Of a stretch of DNA of 64,000 nt, positions 55,326 through 64,000 are shown in pieces; the stretch's first letter is position 1, and each line of letters starts with the position of its first letter. The translations under genes and the position numbers were made by a program. Under the pieces are notes generated by a model, which was given only the letters and a program-made list of their open reading frames with translations, was not told the DNA's origin and made no database searches. The stretch is from Anaerosporomusa subterranea. GTDB lineage: Bacteria; Bacillota; Negativicutes; Sporomusales; Acetonemataceae. The stretch lies in the NCBI RefSeq assembly GCF_001611555.1, contig NZ_LSGP01000025.1, positions 124,001-188,000 of the forward strand. Direction: 5' to 3'.

Positions 55326-55704
55326 GTTTTACACCTCCCCATGTTATTGCCTGCGCAACTGCAAAGTCTCTGGAATGGCTCAGGGATAGATGGACTTCCA
55401 CGACTCCCATTTCCCGGGCAATCGCCGCGAAGAAACCGCCTAGTTTAACAGTGGGTTTACTATCTGGTGCGGATAATATCGCCACATCAAGCCAGCGCCC
55501 CTTAGACAAACCTGTTCCCAGCGCCTTCATCACCGCCTCCTTGGCAGCAAACCGAGCCGCATACGAACTAGTCTTCTGCGCCCCTCTTGACTCGCAATAC
55601 TCCCGTTCCTGATCAGTAAATACCCGTTCCAAAAAACGTGGATTCTTCACCGCCTCAGCAATCCGTTGAATCTCAACAATATCTATTCCTGTTCCTAAAA
55701 TCAT
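55303..55704 (-). CDS. acpS: Holo-[acyl-carrier-protein] synthase
   Basis: 133 residues. GTGIDIVEIQRIAEAV and FAAKEAVMKALGTG are the Mg/CoA-binding signatures. Transfers phosphopantetheine to ACP. First gene of the acpS-nnrDE-ndoAI-ndoA run, the order known from bacilli, where alr is also included. Confidence 0.95.
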   Translation of the reverse strand: MILGTGIDIVEIQRIAEAVKNPRFLERVFTDQEREYCESRGAQKTSSYAARFAAKEAVMKALGTGLSKGRWLDVAILSAPDSKPTVKLGGFFAAIAREMGVVEVHLSLSHSRDFAVAQAITWGGVKHESCHIG

Positions 55705-55776
55705 TGTATCACCTCAAGCCTCATATACCAATGAAGGTAATATACTATTTCGTTATTCTCTGACACAGAAGCCCAA

Positions 55777-55953
55777 GGGCGTTCAGAAAGGTCCAGGTGC
55801 TAGGCAGGCCCGCTACCCCAGCAGCGACGCGTACTGGATGTACGCTAGCAATGGGGTAGCGGGCCTGATTGCGCAATTCTTGGCGCGTCAGCGCCTTAGA
55901 GTTGGCGGCATACCCTTTACGGGTGCAACGCAGATGGGCCTTTATCAACGCCC
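55777..55953. repeat. Palindromic repeat family A, long copy
   Basis: Outer arms GGGCGTT/AACGCCC; core GGTCCAGGTGCTAGGC; inner arms GCCCGCTACCCCA/TGGGGTAGCGGGC (13 bp, perfect); loop GCGTAC/GTACGC; right end GCAACGCAGATGGGCC. About 55 extra bases (CGCAATTCTTGGCGCGTCAG and GGCATACCCTTTACGGGT) are present before the right end. It lies between motB and acpS, nine bases after the motB stop. Confidence 0.85.
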
Positions 55954-55961
55954 GACTAGCA

Positions 55962-56732
55962 CTATTGTCTGTACTGGCGCAGTATCAGCACCTCAACCCT
56001 TCGATTTTTCGCCTGGCCCTCTGGGCTGGTATTCGGCGAAACAGGCCGGTATTCGCCATGTCCTGTTGCATTAAAACGGGCAGGGTCAAGTTGTGACTGC
56101 TGCGATAGAATAAAACGCATAAAGTTTAACGACCGCTTTGAGCTTAGCTCCCAGTTAGATGGAAACTCGGCTGTATTGATCGGGACAGTATCAGTATGCC
56201 CGGAGATCATAACCTTCTGAGGTACCGCCAGTAGAAGTTTGGCGATTTCTCCGCCTAAGCGACGTGATTCAGGCAGCAGTTCGGCACTACCGGAAGGAAA
56301 CAGAGCGCTGTCTCGAATACGAAGCATTAGCCCATCACCTGTCAACATTGTGTTGAGATCTCCAGTTAGATTGTTTTGCTGAATATAGGTGTCTAGCGCT
56401 CGCTTTACTTCCAGCAGTTGCGCTGTCTCACGAACATATTGCTGCTGTTTATTATCCGCAGGATTGATTGCCTCCATCTGTTGTGGCGATTCTGGCGGTC
56501 CAGCAATAACAGTAGGAGCAGAACGGGATTCAGGCATAAGTGAATTGGTTCCCGCACCAAAAGCGGAGCCAAACGATGCTCTAATTTGCTCAAATTTTTT
56601 CGCGTCTACCTGAGCGGAAGAAAACAGCACGATAAATAATGCCAATAATAATGTCAGAATATCGGCATAGGGGATTAACCATGACTCGTCCGCATGTTCT
56701 TCATGGTGTTCTTGGTGCTTTTTCTTTGCCAT
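55962..56732 (-). CDS. motB: Flagellar motor protein MotB
   Basis: 256 residues. One N-terminal membrane helix with the proton-path Asp24 (PYADILTLLLALFIVLFSS), plug/linker, and a C-terminal OmpA-like peptidoglycan-binding domain (ISGHTDTVPINTAEFPSNWE, with ATGHGEYRP and NRRVEVLI). Anchors the stator. One base after the motA stop. Confidence 0.95.
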   Translation of the reverse strand: MAKKKHQEHHEEHADESWLIPYADILTLLLALFIVLFSSAQVDAKKFEQIRASFGSAFGAGTNSLMPESRSAPTVIAGPPESPQQMEAINPADNKQQQYVRETAQLLEVKRALDTYIQQNNLTGDLNTMLTGDGLMLRIRDSALFPSGSAELLPESRRLGGEIAKLLLAVPQKVMISGHTDTVPINTAEFPSNWELSSKRSLNFMRFILSQQSQLDPARFNATGHGEYRPVSPNTSPEGQAKNRRVEVLILRQYRQ

Positions 56733-56733
56733 A

Positions 56734-57513
56734 TTAAGCCTCTTTCCGTCTCAGCGCATCACGCTCAGCCTGAGGAACAAAGACCAGTAGTTTCGCTTCA
56801 ATCGCCAACGGCGAATCCCCTGCCTGTAACGACAGTATGCCCTCAATCATCATCCGTTTAATCTCTGCTTCTTTCTTAGACAACATTTTTAGTTTATTAG
56901 CAAATGGATTCCACAAAACATAGCCGGTAAAAATGCCCAACAGAGTAGCGACAAATGCTGCCGCAATCGAATGACCCAGCACCTCAATATCATTTAGATT
57001 ACCCAGTGCGGCGATCAAGCCGACAACCGCGCCCAAAACGCCCAAGGTCGGCGCATACGAGCCTGCTTGGGAAAATATAAGCGCGCCTGTACGATGGCGA
57101 TCTTCCATTGCCGCCACATCGGCATCTAAAACATCCTGCACAAACTCCGGATCCATCCCGTCGATGACCATACTCAAGCCATTTTTCAAAAATGAGTCGT
57201 TAACTTCACCCAATCGGCTTTCTAACGCTAAAATCCCCTCACGCCGGGCTGTCTGTGAAAGTTCCACAAATAAAGCTAATAAATCAGCTTTAGGCAAAAG
57301 AGTTTGTTCCTTAAATAACTGCTTAAACAACACGGGGAGCTGCTTCATCTGAGCCATTGGGAAAGCGTTGAACAAACTGGCTGCAGTTCCAGCGAATATG
57401 ATCAAGAAGGCTGCCGGGTTATAAAGCGCGGCCAGGCTGGCTCCTTTCAGTACCATACCAACACCAATCGCCAGAAAACCAACGACCACCCCAATTACGG
57501 TTGACTTTTCCAA
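56734..57513 (-). CDS. motA: Flagellar motor protein MotA
   Basis: About 259 residues, four membrane helices. STVIGVVVGFLAIGVGMVLK at the start, ARREGILALESRL in the cytosolic loop, and the TAPTLGVLGAVVGLIAALG-type proton-channel helix (here SYAPTLGVLGAVVGLIAAL), then AFVATLLGIFTGYV. TTG 57513 follows AGGAGGG; the frame is open to 57546. Stator with MotB. Confidence 0.94.
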   Translation of the reverse strand: MEKSTVIGVVVGFLAIGVGMVLKGASLAALYNPAAFLIIFAGTAASLFNAFPMAQMKQLPVLFKQLFKEQTLLPKADLLALFVELSQTARREGILALESRLGEVNDSFLKNGLSMVIDGMDPEFVQDVLDADVAAMEDRHRTGALIFSQAGSYAPTLGVLGAVVGLIAALGNLNDIEVLGHSIAAAFVATLLGIFTGYVLWNPFANKLKMLSKKEAEIKRMMIEGILSLQAGDSPLAIEAKLLVFVPQAERDALRRKEA

Positions 57514-57771
57514 AAAAACACACCCTCCTAATAAGTCCAGGCGCAATCGGACGCACTTATTCTTTCTTCTTCAACAAAATTCTCCATGTATCCGGTATTT
57601 CCTGCCTCTAATTAACTTGAATTGGCAAAAAAACAACTATAATCAGTTAACAATTCGTTAAGATCGATTCCTTCTATTGCAATTTTGCTAAATTAGGAAT
57701 ACTACAAGGTATTATGCAGGTTCAGCCTGGTTATCCTAAACCTGGAAATAGAAGGCGAGGGGAGTAAACAA

Positions 57772-58239
57772 GTGGCGAGAAAAATATCGATTGGTTTAGC
57801 TGCCGCTGGAATCATCGGAATCATGATCAGTTTCGTTATCTGGCATTCTGCATCAACATATATGCAAAGCTTTCTTAGCAGCGGCAAACCTTTTCACGAT
57901 CAGACTGTTATCACTGCCATTGTGGAAGACAGTATTCATAATCCTGACGTGCAGCAAATATTGCGCACTCAGATTATGCTGTATTTGAAATCGCCTGAAG
58001 GCAAGGCGAAGTTGGTTGAAATGATGAAGTCTCCAGAAATGATTAAAGCAACAGCCGACAACCTGAAGTCACCGGAATTACGCCCAGCGGTTATCCAGCT
58101 AATGCATGACCCCGCATTTCGCGAAACGCTAGTTGGTATTGTGCGGGATGCGCCGGAAATGCGAGTATTGCGAGTACTGGAGTCTGCGATCGAGTGGAAT
58201 ATACCTGCTGAATCCAGTAGCGAAGAAAGAAAAGACTGA
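57772..58239 (+). CDS. Hypothetical membrane-anchored protein, possibly GerD-like
   Basis: 155 residues. One N-terminal membrane helix (about 6-26), then a helical domain with repeated SPE/DP motifs: YLKSPEGKAKLVEMMKSPEM, NLKSPELRPAVIQLMHDPAF. This rhythm recalls the spore germination lipoprotein GerD, but there is no lipobox Cys. GTG 57772 follows GAGGGGAG. Function is a guess from pattern. Confidence 0.6.
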   Translation: MARKISIGLAAAGIIGIMISFVIWHSASTYMQSFLSSGKPFHDQTVITAIVEDSIHNPDVQQILRTQIMLYLKSPEGKAKLVEMMKSPEMIKATADNLKSPELRPAVIQLMHDPAFRETLVGIVRDAPEMRVLRVLESAIEWNIPAESSSEERKD

Positions 58240-58268
58240 ACAGGGCAACAATGCCTCTGTTCAGTCTT
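58232..58268 (+). terminator. Rho-independent terminator overlapping stop codon
   Basis: AAGACTGAACAG and CTGTTCAGTCTT pair around a 13-base loop, followed by CTTCTTTCTC. The TGA stop of the hypothetical gene lies inside the first arm. Confidence 0.8.
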
Positions 58269-58299
58269 CTTCTTTCTCAAAACTTCTAGAAACTATAAC

Positions 58300-58440
58300 A
58301 GTAGAAGTGCAGTAGCGCGAAGCCCGCGAAGCGCGCAAGCGTCGCAAAGCGGAGGTAGAATTATCTCTTTGCGCACTTTGCGTGCTTTGCGATCTTTGCG
58401 CTATAAACGTTTCCCCGTTCACCAAAAAGACCAAACGACG
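58300..58440. repeat. Dispersed repeat family B, reverse copy
   Basis: GCGCGAAGCCCGCGAAGCGC and AAGCGTCGCAAAGCGGAGG, then TTTGCGCACTTTGCGTGCTT and GCGATCTTTGCGCTATAAAC. The reverse complement aligns with 15160-15312 and 38352-38515. It ends near AAAGACCAAACGACGG. Confidence 0.78.
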
Positions 58441-58449
58441 GTTTTAAAA

Positions 58450-59655
58450 TCACAGCAACTCGATTTCGACTTCGGCTCCAGCCGCTAGTGGTGGACTATT
58501 CGCAGGGATGATAATCAGCGCATTGGCATGACAAGTGGATTTAAGCATGCCATTTCCCTGTAGACCAAGCGGTTTAACCCAAAGCTGATCCCCGTCTTGC
58601 CGCCACTGGGCCCAGATGAATCTTGGCACATTGCTGCTTTTCTCATAAGGTTCCAGCAAATATGCTTTCAGGCGTTGTCGCGTAAAATCCCGACAGCCAC
58701 CCATCTTCAAAAGAACAGGCCGAACCAACTGTTCAAAGGCGATGCTTGCCGCCGCCGGGTTGCCAGACAACCCAATGTACAGTTTGTTGTCTTTAATGCC
58801 TGCTATGACAGGCATTCCGGGTTTAATCCCTACACGTTCAAATAAAATCGTTATTCCCTGTTTCTCAAATGCTTCACCGATTAGGTCATAATCACCAACT
58901 GACGCTCCTCCGGTCGTAACTACCAAATCGCATTCTTGCGTAGACACGAGCATTTCGTCAATTACCTCGACCGAATCGCCAGCAGTCCCCAGCAAATACG
59001 CCACCCCACCTGCTTCAGATACTTGCGCGCTCAGCATGAAACTGTTGGAGTTGCGAATCTTTCCGGGAGCAAGTCGTTGATCAATGCCAACAATCTCACT
59101 GCCTGTCGCCAGTAAGGCCACGCGGGGACGGCGATAGACCAGCGGATTAGCCACACCCAAAGCGGCTAGCAGCCCCATCACACCGGGATTAATCAGCATG
59201 CCTGGGAAAAGAACCTCTTCCCCGCAAAAGATTTCCTCGCCTTGCCTGCATATACTTTTTTCTGCCCCTTCACCTGCGAACAGCCGGACAATATCACCTG
59301 ACTGTTCTGTGTCCTCAAGCCGAACAACTCCAGTAGCGCCTTGAGGAATGGGAGCGCCAGTCATAATGCGACTAGCCGTTCCGTTCTCAATTGTCTTCTT
59401 CGGCACAGCGCCAGCTGGAATTGTCTCGATCAGCTTCAAGGCAACCGGCGCCGCATGAGAAGCTTGACAGACTTCACTGGCAAGAAGCGCATAACCGTCA
59501 AGCGGCGAACGATCAAACGGCGGAAAGTCCAAGTCGGATACAATGCGTTCAGCCAATACCCGATGCCAGCAGACCTCAAGCGGAATCCGTTCTGCCGTTA
59601 TAACCTCAGTAGCTGCCAACAGTATTTTCCGCGCTGACTCCAACGGCAGTACCAT
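58450..59655 (-). CDS. moeA: Molybdopterin molybdotransferase
   Basis: 401 residues. LDFPPFDRSPLDGYALLASE near the N-terminus, RIMTGAPIPQGATGVVRLED, ALLATGSEIV and the core TTGGASVGDYD with GLSGNPAAASIAFE. It inserts molybdate into adenylylated molybdopterin. ATG 59655 has GGGAG eight bases upstream; an ATG nine bases earlier is possible. No other moa/mob gene is near. Confidence 0.94.
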   Translation of the reverse strand: MVLPLESARKILLAATEVITAERIPLEVCWHRVLAERIVSDLDFPPFDRSPLDGYALLASEVCQASHAAPVALKLIETIPAGAVPKKTIENGTASRIMTGAPIPQGATGVVRLEDTEQSGDIVRLFAGEGAEKSICRQGEEIFCGEEVLFPGMLINPGVMGLLAALGVANPLVYRRPRVALLATGSEIVGIDQRLAPGKIRNSNSFMLSAQVSEAGGVAYLLGTAGDSVEVIDEMLVSTQECDLVVTTGGASVGDYDLIGEAFEKQGITILFERVGIKPGMPVIAGIKDNKLYIGLSGNPAAASIAFEQLVRPVLLKMGGCRDFTRQRLKAYLLEPYEKSSNVPRFIWAQWRQDGDQLWVKPLGLQGNGMLKSTCHANALIIIPANSPPLAAGAEVEIELL

Positions 59656-59732
59656 TACATTCACTCCCTCATGCTTGTCTACAGATATACTTCCCGGAAA
59701 TGTTCATCATTCCTGCAACAGGCAAAAATAAA

Positions 59733-59760
59733 ACCCGACGGCTCATATGAGCCGCCGGGT
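59733..59760 (-). terminator. Terminator of ferritin gene
   Basis: ACCCG-CGGCTC stem arms with an ATAT loop; on the minus strand followed by TTTTATTTTTG. It lies 15 bp after the ferritin stop. Confidence 0.88.
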
Positions 59761-59774
59761 GGTCGGACCGATAA

Positions 59775-60263
59775 TTAGTCGCGGCCCCGTTTGCCAAGTT
59801 CTTTGTCCAGATATAGCAAAGCGCGATCGCCAGTCATGCGGATCTTTTCCAGCACTTCACTGGCAGAAGCTTCTTCTTCAACCTGCTCACTGATGAACCA
59901 TTGCAGGAAAATCTGGGTTGCATAGTCTTTATTCGCGAGCGCCACTTCATACAATCCGTTGATGGAAGCGGTAACATACTGCTCATGTTCCAAAACTTGC
60001 TCAAACATTTTCAACGGAGTTCCAAAATCAGCCGGAGGAGCCTGGATAGCCTGAAGAGCCACTGTGCCGCCCCGCTCTAACAAATAATCATATAGTTTCA
60101 TCGCATGGCTGACTTCTTCCTGATACTGAATCCGCAACCAAGATGCAAATCCTTTCAGGTTTTTCGCTTCACAATCTGCCGCCATGGCTAGATACAAATA
60201 TGCAGAATATGTTTCTTTTTGGATTTGTGTATTGATGGCATCTTGAACAGTTTTATTGATCAT
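59775..60263 (-). CDS. Ferritin (non-haem)
   Basis: 162-residue FtnA-type four-helix ferritin. Di-iron ligands appear in [14 protein letters not shown] (Glu), [15 protein letters not shown] (Glu, His) and [15 protein letters not shown] (Glu, Gln). It stores iron and limits oxidative damage. Strong leader RBS; monocistronic with its own terminator. No Fur box was identified by eye. Confidence 0.94.
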   Translation of the reverse strand: MINKTVQDAINTQIQKETYSAYLYLAMAADCEAKNLKGFASWLRIQYQEEVSHAMKLYDYLLERGGTVALQAIQAPPADFGTPLKMFEQVLEHEQYVTASINGLYEVALANKDYATQIFLQWFISEQVEEEASASEVLEKIRMTGDRALLYLDKELGKRGRD

Positions 60264-60374
60264 TATTTTTATCCCCCTTCTTGTCGCAAGCAGGTTATGC
60301 TTGTTTCTGTGCCTTAATTATACCAAACAGTTCCAGTAAAGCGCAAGAGTTTTTTTAGTAATTAATAATAATTA

Positions 60375-62459
60375 TTAATTGTTTCTTCCTGAGAACTCGT
60401 TCAATAGCTTTTGGAACTGCTCCACCTCGGTAATAGGCGGGCGACATTTTGTATCATCACAAATATAGGCTGCTGCCTGCCCTGAGACTGCTTCTTTTCC
60501 ACTAATACTTGCAAAAGACTCGGCATCCTCACAGGGCTTATCGATGTCGCGAAACAGGAGTGTAACTTCAGGCATGTAGAATTGCTGAACAGATGCAAGC
60601 ATAGACTCCGTCCGCCTATCCTCACGCGAACCTGCGATAACGATCTGTTTAGGTGGGTCCAGATACAAGTCCAGAGCCAGCAAGAAAAATACGTAGCCCA
60701 TTGGCATCTGGCGGACTTCTGCTGTGAAAACGCCCATCGCCGCCTCAACGGCAGCAAGTAATGAAGAATCGCCCGTAAGCCGGGATAGTTTTACTAACGC
60801 AAAAGCCGCCACCGAGTTTCCTGACGGAATGGCACCATCGTACAGTTCCTTCGGACGTATCAGCAGTTCCTCCGCATCCTTGCCGGTAAAGAAAAAACCG
60901 CCTGCTGTCTGATCAGCGAACAAAGCAATCATATCCTCAGCGATCAGTATGGCTCGCTTTAGATATCCGATATTAAAAGTCGCTTCATATAGCTCGATCA
61001 ACGCCCACAGTAAGAATGCATAATCATCTAGATAAGAAACATAAGCTGCTTCACCCTCCCTGAAGCGGGCCAAAATTCTGCCATCATCTCGTGTCAACCG
61101 AGTTTCGATGAACGTCAATGCAGACTCAGCCGCCCGCAAACAATCAGGATTCTCCAGCACTTTACTTGCTTTCGCAAGCGCAGCAATCATTAATGCATTC
61201 CAAGAGGTTAGTACCTTATCATCGCGAAACGGTCTAACCCGCTGTTCGCGTAACCCATACAGTTTTTTGCGACCTTCAGCCAACAAAGTGGCAAACTCCT
61301 GTTGATCCATGCGCAATTTGCCGGCATACTCTTCAGGATTCCGGCCAATCGCGTGGAGAATGCTCTTGCCATGTTCAAAGTTTCCCTCTGCGCTTACATG
61401 GTAATAATCCGCAAAAATACAACCTTGCTCCCACCCTAACGCATCGACGATTTCGTCTTTCGTCCAAAGGTAAAATAAGCCCTCGACTCCCTCAGAGTCG
61501 GCATCTTCGGCAGAGTAAAACGCCCCCTCCGGACTTGTCATGTCTCGCAGCACATACTCAATGATCTCTTCGGCTACCCTAGCGTACTCGACATTACCAG
61601 TTGCTTGACAAGCCTCAAGGTATGCGTAGCAAAGCAAAGCATTATCATACAGCATTTTCTCAAAGTGAGGCGCAAACCACATGAGGTCTGTTGAATAACG
61701 ACAGAAACCAAATCCCAAATGATCATATATGCCGCCTTGCCGCATCCCAGTAAGCGTCTTTTCAACCATGGCCAACGCTTTTTCTTTACCCGTCCGGCGC
61801 CAATAATACAGTAAGAACAGCAGATTGTGAGGAGTCGGAAATTTCGGTGCAGAACTGAAGCCGCCGAACTCGCCATCAAAGTATTTTTTCAGACCGGCAT
61901 AGGCTTGATCAAGCTGAGCCGAACCTAATCCTGTGGCAGGATTCGACACTGAACGCCGCAACAAAGACTGCACAATCTCATCACCATAGCTCGCCAGTCG
62001 CGAGCTATCTTGCCGCCACTGAGAAATCACGTTCCGCAATATATCTGTCAGACCAGGCCTGCCCCACTTGCTTTCTTTAGGGAAATAGGTACCCGCAAAG
62101 AAAGGTCTTTTGTCCGGCGTCAATAAAACAGTCAGTGGCCAGCCGCCACTGCCTGTCAGCGCCTGGCAAACTTCCATATAAATATGATCAACGTCAGGCC
62201 TTTCCTCGCGGTCGACTTTCACTGATATGAAGCCATCATTCAAGATAGCAGCTACGCCGTCATCCTCGAAAGATTCTCTTTCCATCACATGACACCAATG
62301 GCAGCACGAGTATCCACTACTGAAGAACACTGGCTTATTTTCTTGCCTTGCTTTTTCAAATGCTTCATCGCACCAAGGATACCAATCTACTGGATTATAG
62401 GCATGTTGGAGCAGATACGGGCTTTTTTCCTTTATCAAACGATTAGGCGTTTTGTCCAC
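60375..62459 (-). CDS. YyaL-type thioredoxin-like / six-hairpin protein
   Basis: 694 residues. N-terminal DUF255 thioredoxin-like domain with [20 protein letters not shown], followed by an (alpha/alpha)6 barrel similar to N-acylglucosamine epimerases ([35 protein letters not shown]). Homologues of SPATA20/YyaL; role unclear. GTG 62459 follows AGGGGTGA. A broken second copy of its N-terminus lies at 63464-63667. Confidence 0.9.
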   Translation of the reverse strand: MDKTPNRLIKEKSPYLLQHAYNPVDWYPWCDEAFEKARQENKPVFFSSGYSCCHWCHVMERESFEDDGVAAILNDGFISVKVDREERPDVDHIYMEVCQALTGSGGWPLTVLLTPDKRPFFAGTYFPKESKWGRPGLTDILRNVISQWRQDSSRLASYGDEIVQSLLRRSVSNPATGLGSAQLDQAYAGLKKYFDGEFGGFSSAPKFPTPHNLLFLLYYWRRTGKEKALAMVEKTLTGMRQGGIYDHLGFGFCRYSTDLMWFAPHFEKMLYDNALLCYAYLEACQATGNVEYARVAEEIIEYVLRDMTSPEGAFYSAEDADSEGVEGLFYLWTKDEIVDALGWEQGCIFADYYHVSAEGNFEHGKSILHAIGRNPEEYAGKLRMDQQEFATLLAEGRKKLYGLREQRVRPFRDDKVLTSWNALMIAALAKASKVLENPDCLRAAESALTFIETRLTRDDGRILARFREGEAAYVSYLDDYAFLLWALIELYEATFNIGYLKRAILIAEDMIALFADQTAGGFFFTGKDAEELLIRPKELYDGAIPSGNSVAAFALVKLSRLTGDSSLLAAVEAAMGVFTAEVRQMPMGYVFFLLALDLYLDPPKQIVIAGSREDRRTESMLASVQQFYMPEVTLLFRDIDKPCEDAESFASISGKEAVSGQAAAYICDDTKCRPPITEVEQFQKLLNEFSGRNN

Positions 62460-62578
62460 GAAATCACCCCTATGTATTAGTTACATTACATGGCACGTTC
62501 ATGATTAGTATGTACAAAAAAACACCATCATTACGCTGATAGTGTCATATGCTTTAGCTTTATACATTCCTGTTATCC

Positions 62579-62674
62579 TTACATGCCGCCTAAATGGGCA
62601 AGTAAATCTCGAATGGCTTGGGCGACTGTATGTAGGGGATAGGAACCAGCTTTTACAACTGCTGCTTTTGTCAT
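62579..62674 (-). pseudogene. Short fragment resembling DUF362 N-terminus
   Basis: 31 codons starting MTKAAVVKAGSYPLHTVAQA and ending LAHLGGM, with GGAG before the ATG. The pattern (MTKV-ALVK-x-SYD...LGG) resembles the N-terminus of DUF362 proteins, but stops early. Could be a remnant or a real small ORF. Confidence 0.3.
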
Positions 62675-62692
62675 GTGCAGCACTCCATATTA

Positions 62693-63010
62693 CTAAAATT
62701 CGTCGAAATTCACTTTATTCTCTATCTTGTAACTATTACCAACTTTTAATTCAATTAACTGAATTACTTGAGCCAATTGGCTTAAAAATTCTTTTTTCTT
62801 TACTTCGTCCGCAAACCCTTTATATCTAAACTCAATCTTATTATCAATAAAAAGACTTTCATATGTACTTTGAACCTCATTTAGCAGTTCTTCAATTGCT
62901 TTTTCACCTTTCAATTCATCAATTAAATCATTCTTTATTAGTTCACCTTGTTCATTATACACCCACATTGGATAACATTTATAATCCAAAAGCATCTTAA
63001 TTTTTTTCAC
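62693..63010 (-). CDS. Hypothetical protein, 105 aa (immunity-like)
   Basis: KIKMLLDYKCYPMWVYNEQG at the N-terminus, acidic, single domain. It resembles small Firmicute proteins often found as orphan immunity genes of polymorphic toxins, but I cannot name the family with certainty. GTG 63010 follows GGAGGAG. It is AT-rich compared with the neighbours and follows the DUF1871-like gene after 21 bp. Confidence 0.6.
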   Translation of the reverse strand: MKKIKMLLDYKCYPMWVYNEQGELIKNDLIDELKGEKAIEELLNEVQSTYESLFIDNKIEFRYKGFADEVKKKEFLSQLAQVIQLIELKVGNSYKIENKVNFDEF

Positions 63011-63031
63011 TTTTTACTCCTCCGCTTTAAC

Positions 63032-63277
63032 TCATTTTTCTAATGCCATTATTTTTTTCGCAATAATGGCGCAATCCTCAACGCTCTTTTTAAATAGTTC
63101 CTTACCACATGTCTCCAGAAAAATATCATAAATTATTTGAGCTACTTCAAACTCATTAGAAATATCATTTATGATATTTCTAATCATTTTAATTTCCAAT
63201 TCATATTCATCATCTGGCGCATGTGACATTAAGTCTATAGGGTCCCATTCATTTATTATTTCAGTTAATCTATCCAA
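63032..63277 (-). CDS. DUF1871-like small protein, 81 aa
   Basis: The N-terminus LTEIINEWDPIDLMSHAPDD and EYELEIKMIRNIIND match the DUF1871 pattern (NEWDPI.....APDDEY..EI). All helical. TTG 63277 follows AAAGGAGG. DUF1871 members are often orphan or immunity-like proteins. AT-rich with the next gene, suggesting joint transfer. Confidence 0.65.
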   Translation of the reverse strand: MDRLTEIINEWDPIDLMSHAPDDEYELEIKMIRNIINDISNEFEVAQIIYDIFLETCGKELFKKSVEDCAIIAKKIMALEK

Positions 63278-63463
63278 ACAAGACTAACCTCCTTTGGATG
63301 AAGTGATGTCTATTTAGCAACTAGTTTTATTTAGGATTAGCACAATCTTGCCGTTACCCTCAATCTACCATTTTTATAAACATTAGCCAACTATACAAAT
63401 AATCCTGCAAATATAAAAACCAGCATGCAAATGCTGGCGATATCCATATAAACTATTATATAT

Positions 63464-63667
63464 TTAGTTCCACGAGCCGACATGGCACCAGTGACATGTA
63501 CTATAGCCGACACTCAAAAACACAGGTTTATTTTCAGACCTCGCCTTCGCAAACGCCTCTTCACCCCACGGATACCAATCCACGGGATTATAGGCATGCT
63601 GAAGCAAATAGGGCGATTTTTCATGTATCAGGCGATTGGGGTTACGGTTTTGCTCCATGTCCATCAC
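63464..63667 (-). pseudogene. Truncated second yyaL copy
   Basis: [20 protein letters not shown] and the CHWCHV motif match the first 55 residues of the intact gene at 60375-62459, but with many differences, so it is a diverged paralogue, not a fresh duplicate. Reading ends in GSWN-stop right after CHWCHV, where the family continues MERESF. The rest of the gene is missing and two AT-rich small genes lie downstream. Confidence 0.85.
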
Positions 63668-64000
63668 CTTTCCAAACGTACGTGCTTATATTATAGCCAA
63701 AAACCGGCCTCACCATGAAAGATGATTGGCCGGTTAATTTGGAAACAAACTTATTTAATTCAACAAATAAGCCCCCGAGGGCTGGGGAGGGTATATTCAT
63801 TAGGAAAAACTAAATTTGGCCAAACCATCAATAAATGATTCCTTTAGATTATAATCATATACCTAATATTCCATTACATGCCATTCCGAAAGATAAGGAA
63901 TAACAATTGGCATCAGGGCTAAGTCCATAAATGACTGGCCTTCCAGCTCATCAATTTACTTCTATAACATGCGACGCTATATAACCCAATCTAAAAATAG
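63668..64000. other. Gene-free end of window
   Basis: 333 bp. AACCGGCC (63702-63709) and GGCCGGTT (63729-63736) could form a hairpin. Otherwise AT-rich with no convincing frame or ribosome binding site on either strand. Confidence 0.5.

Overview
The window looks like chromosome of an endospore-forming, motile, probably anaerobic Firmicute of the Negativicutes (Sporomusa/Pelosinus type). The sequence shows T-box, SAM-I and tandem guanine-PRPP riboswitches, a CIRCE-controlled groESL operon, DapL (LL-diaminopimelate aminotransferase), sporulation/germination-type proteins (PdaB-like deacetylase, GerMN lipoprotein, possible GerD-like protein) and MotAB. The lineage is inferred from gene content, not from an rRNA marker. 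No rRNA, tRNA, complete IS or CRISPR was found.

Layout. 1-5140: T-box leader, Lrp/AsnC regulator and aminotransferase; TerC-family protein; DUF1232 protein; dapL. 5270-15050: complete histidine cluster hisG-D-C-B-H-A-F-IE on the minus strand, then a divergent 2-hydroxyacid dehydrogenase, then a minus-strand operon of a TrpR-like regulator, hisZ and an HD-domain protein. 15160-18200: SAM riboswitch and metNIQ methionine importer. 18220-19372: a candidate structured RNA and three small hydrophilic genes. 19413-26835: accessory stretch with a TetR regulator, a DUF697 protein, a DnaJ-type zinc-finger protein, a 1062-residue kinase/NB-ARC/TPR protein with an HTH partner, and gene remnants on both sides. 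26836-36600: purine operon azgA-purE-C-F-M-N-H-D plus DUF456, led by a tandem riboswitch. 36647-43800: guaA, pdaB-like, groESL, and an ANTAR/HisKA_2 two-component system. 44106-47903: thiL-tsaE-tsaB-rimI-tsaD. 48140-55704: alr, then GerMN lipoprotein, amidase, DUF3006, metallo-beta-lactamase lipoprotein, EndoA/EndoAI, nnrDE and acpS. 55962-64000: motAB, GerD-like, moeA, ferritin, YyaL, small orphan genes and a broken second yyaL.

Intergenic space is rich in dispersed repeats. One family (about 75-180 bp, at least five copies) keeps its base pairing while the paired sequences change from copy to copy. A second family is built of short units such as GCGCAAAG and occurs seven or more times.

The most novel-looking system is the two-gene unit at 21776-26151: a protein kinase fused to an NB-ARC-type NTPase and about eight TPRs (effector-NTPase-sensor, as in NLR immune receptors), translationally coupled to an unrecognised HTH protein. 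An anti-phage role is an inference from architecture and context.
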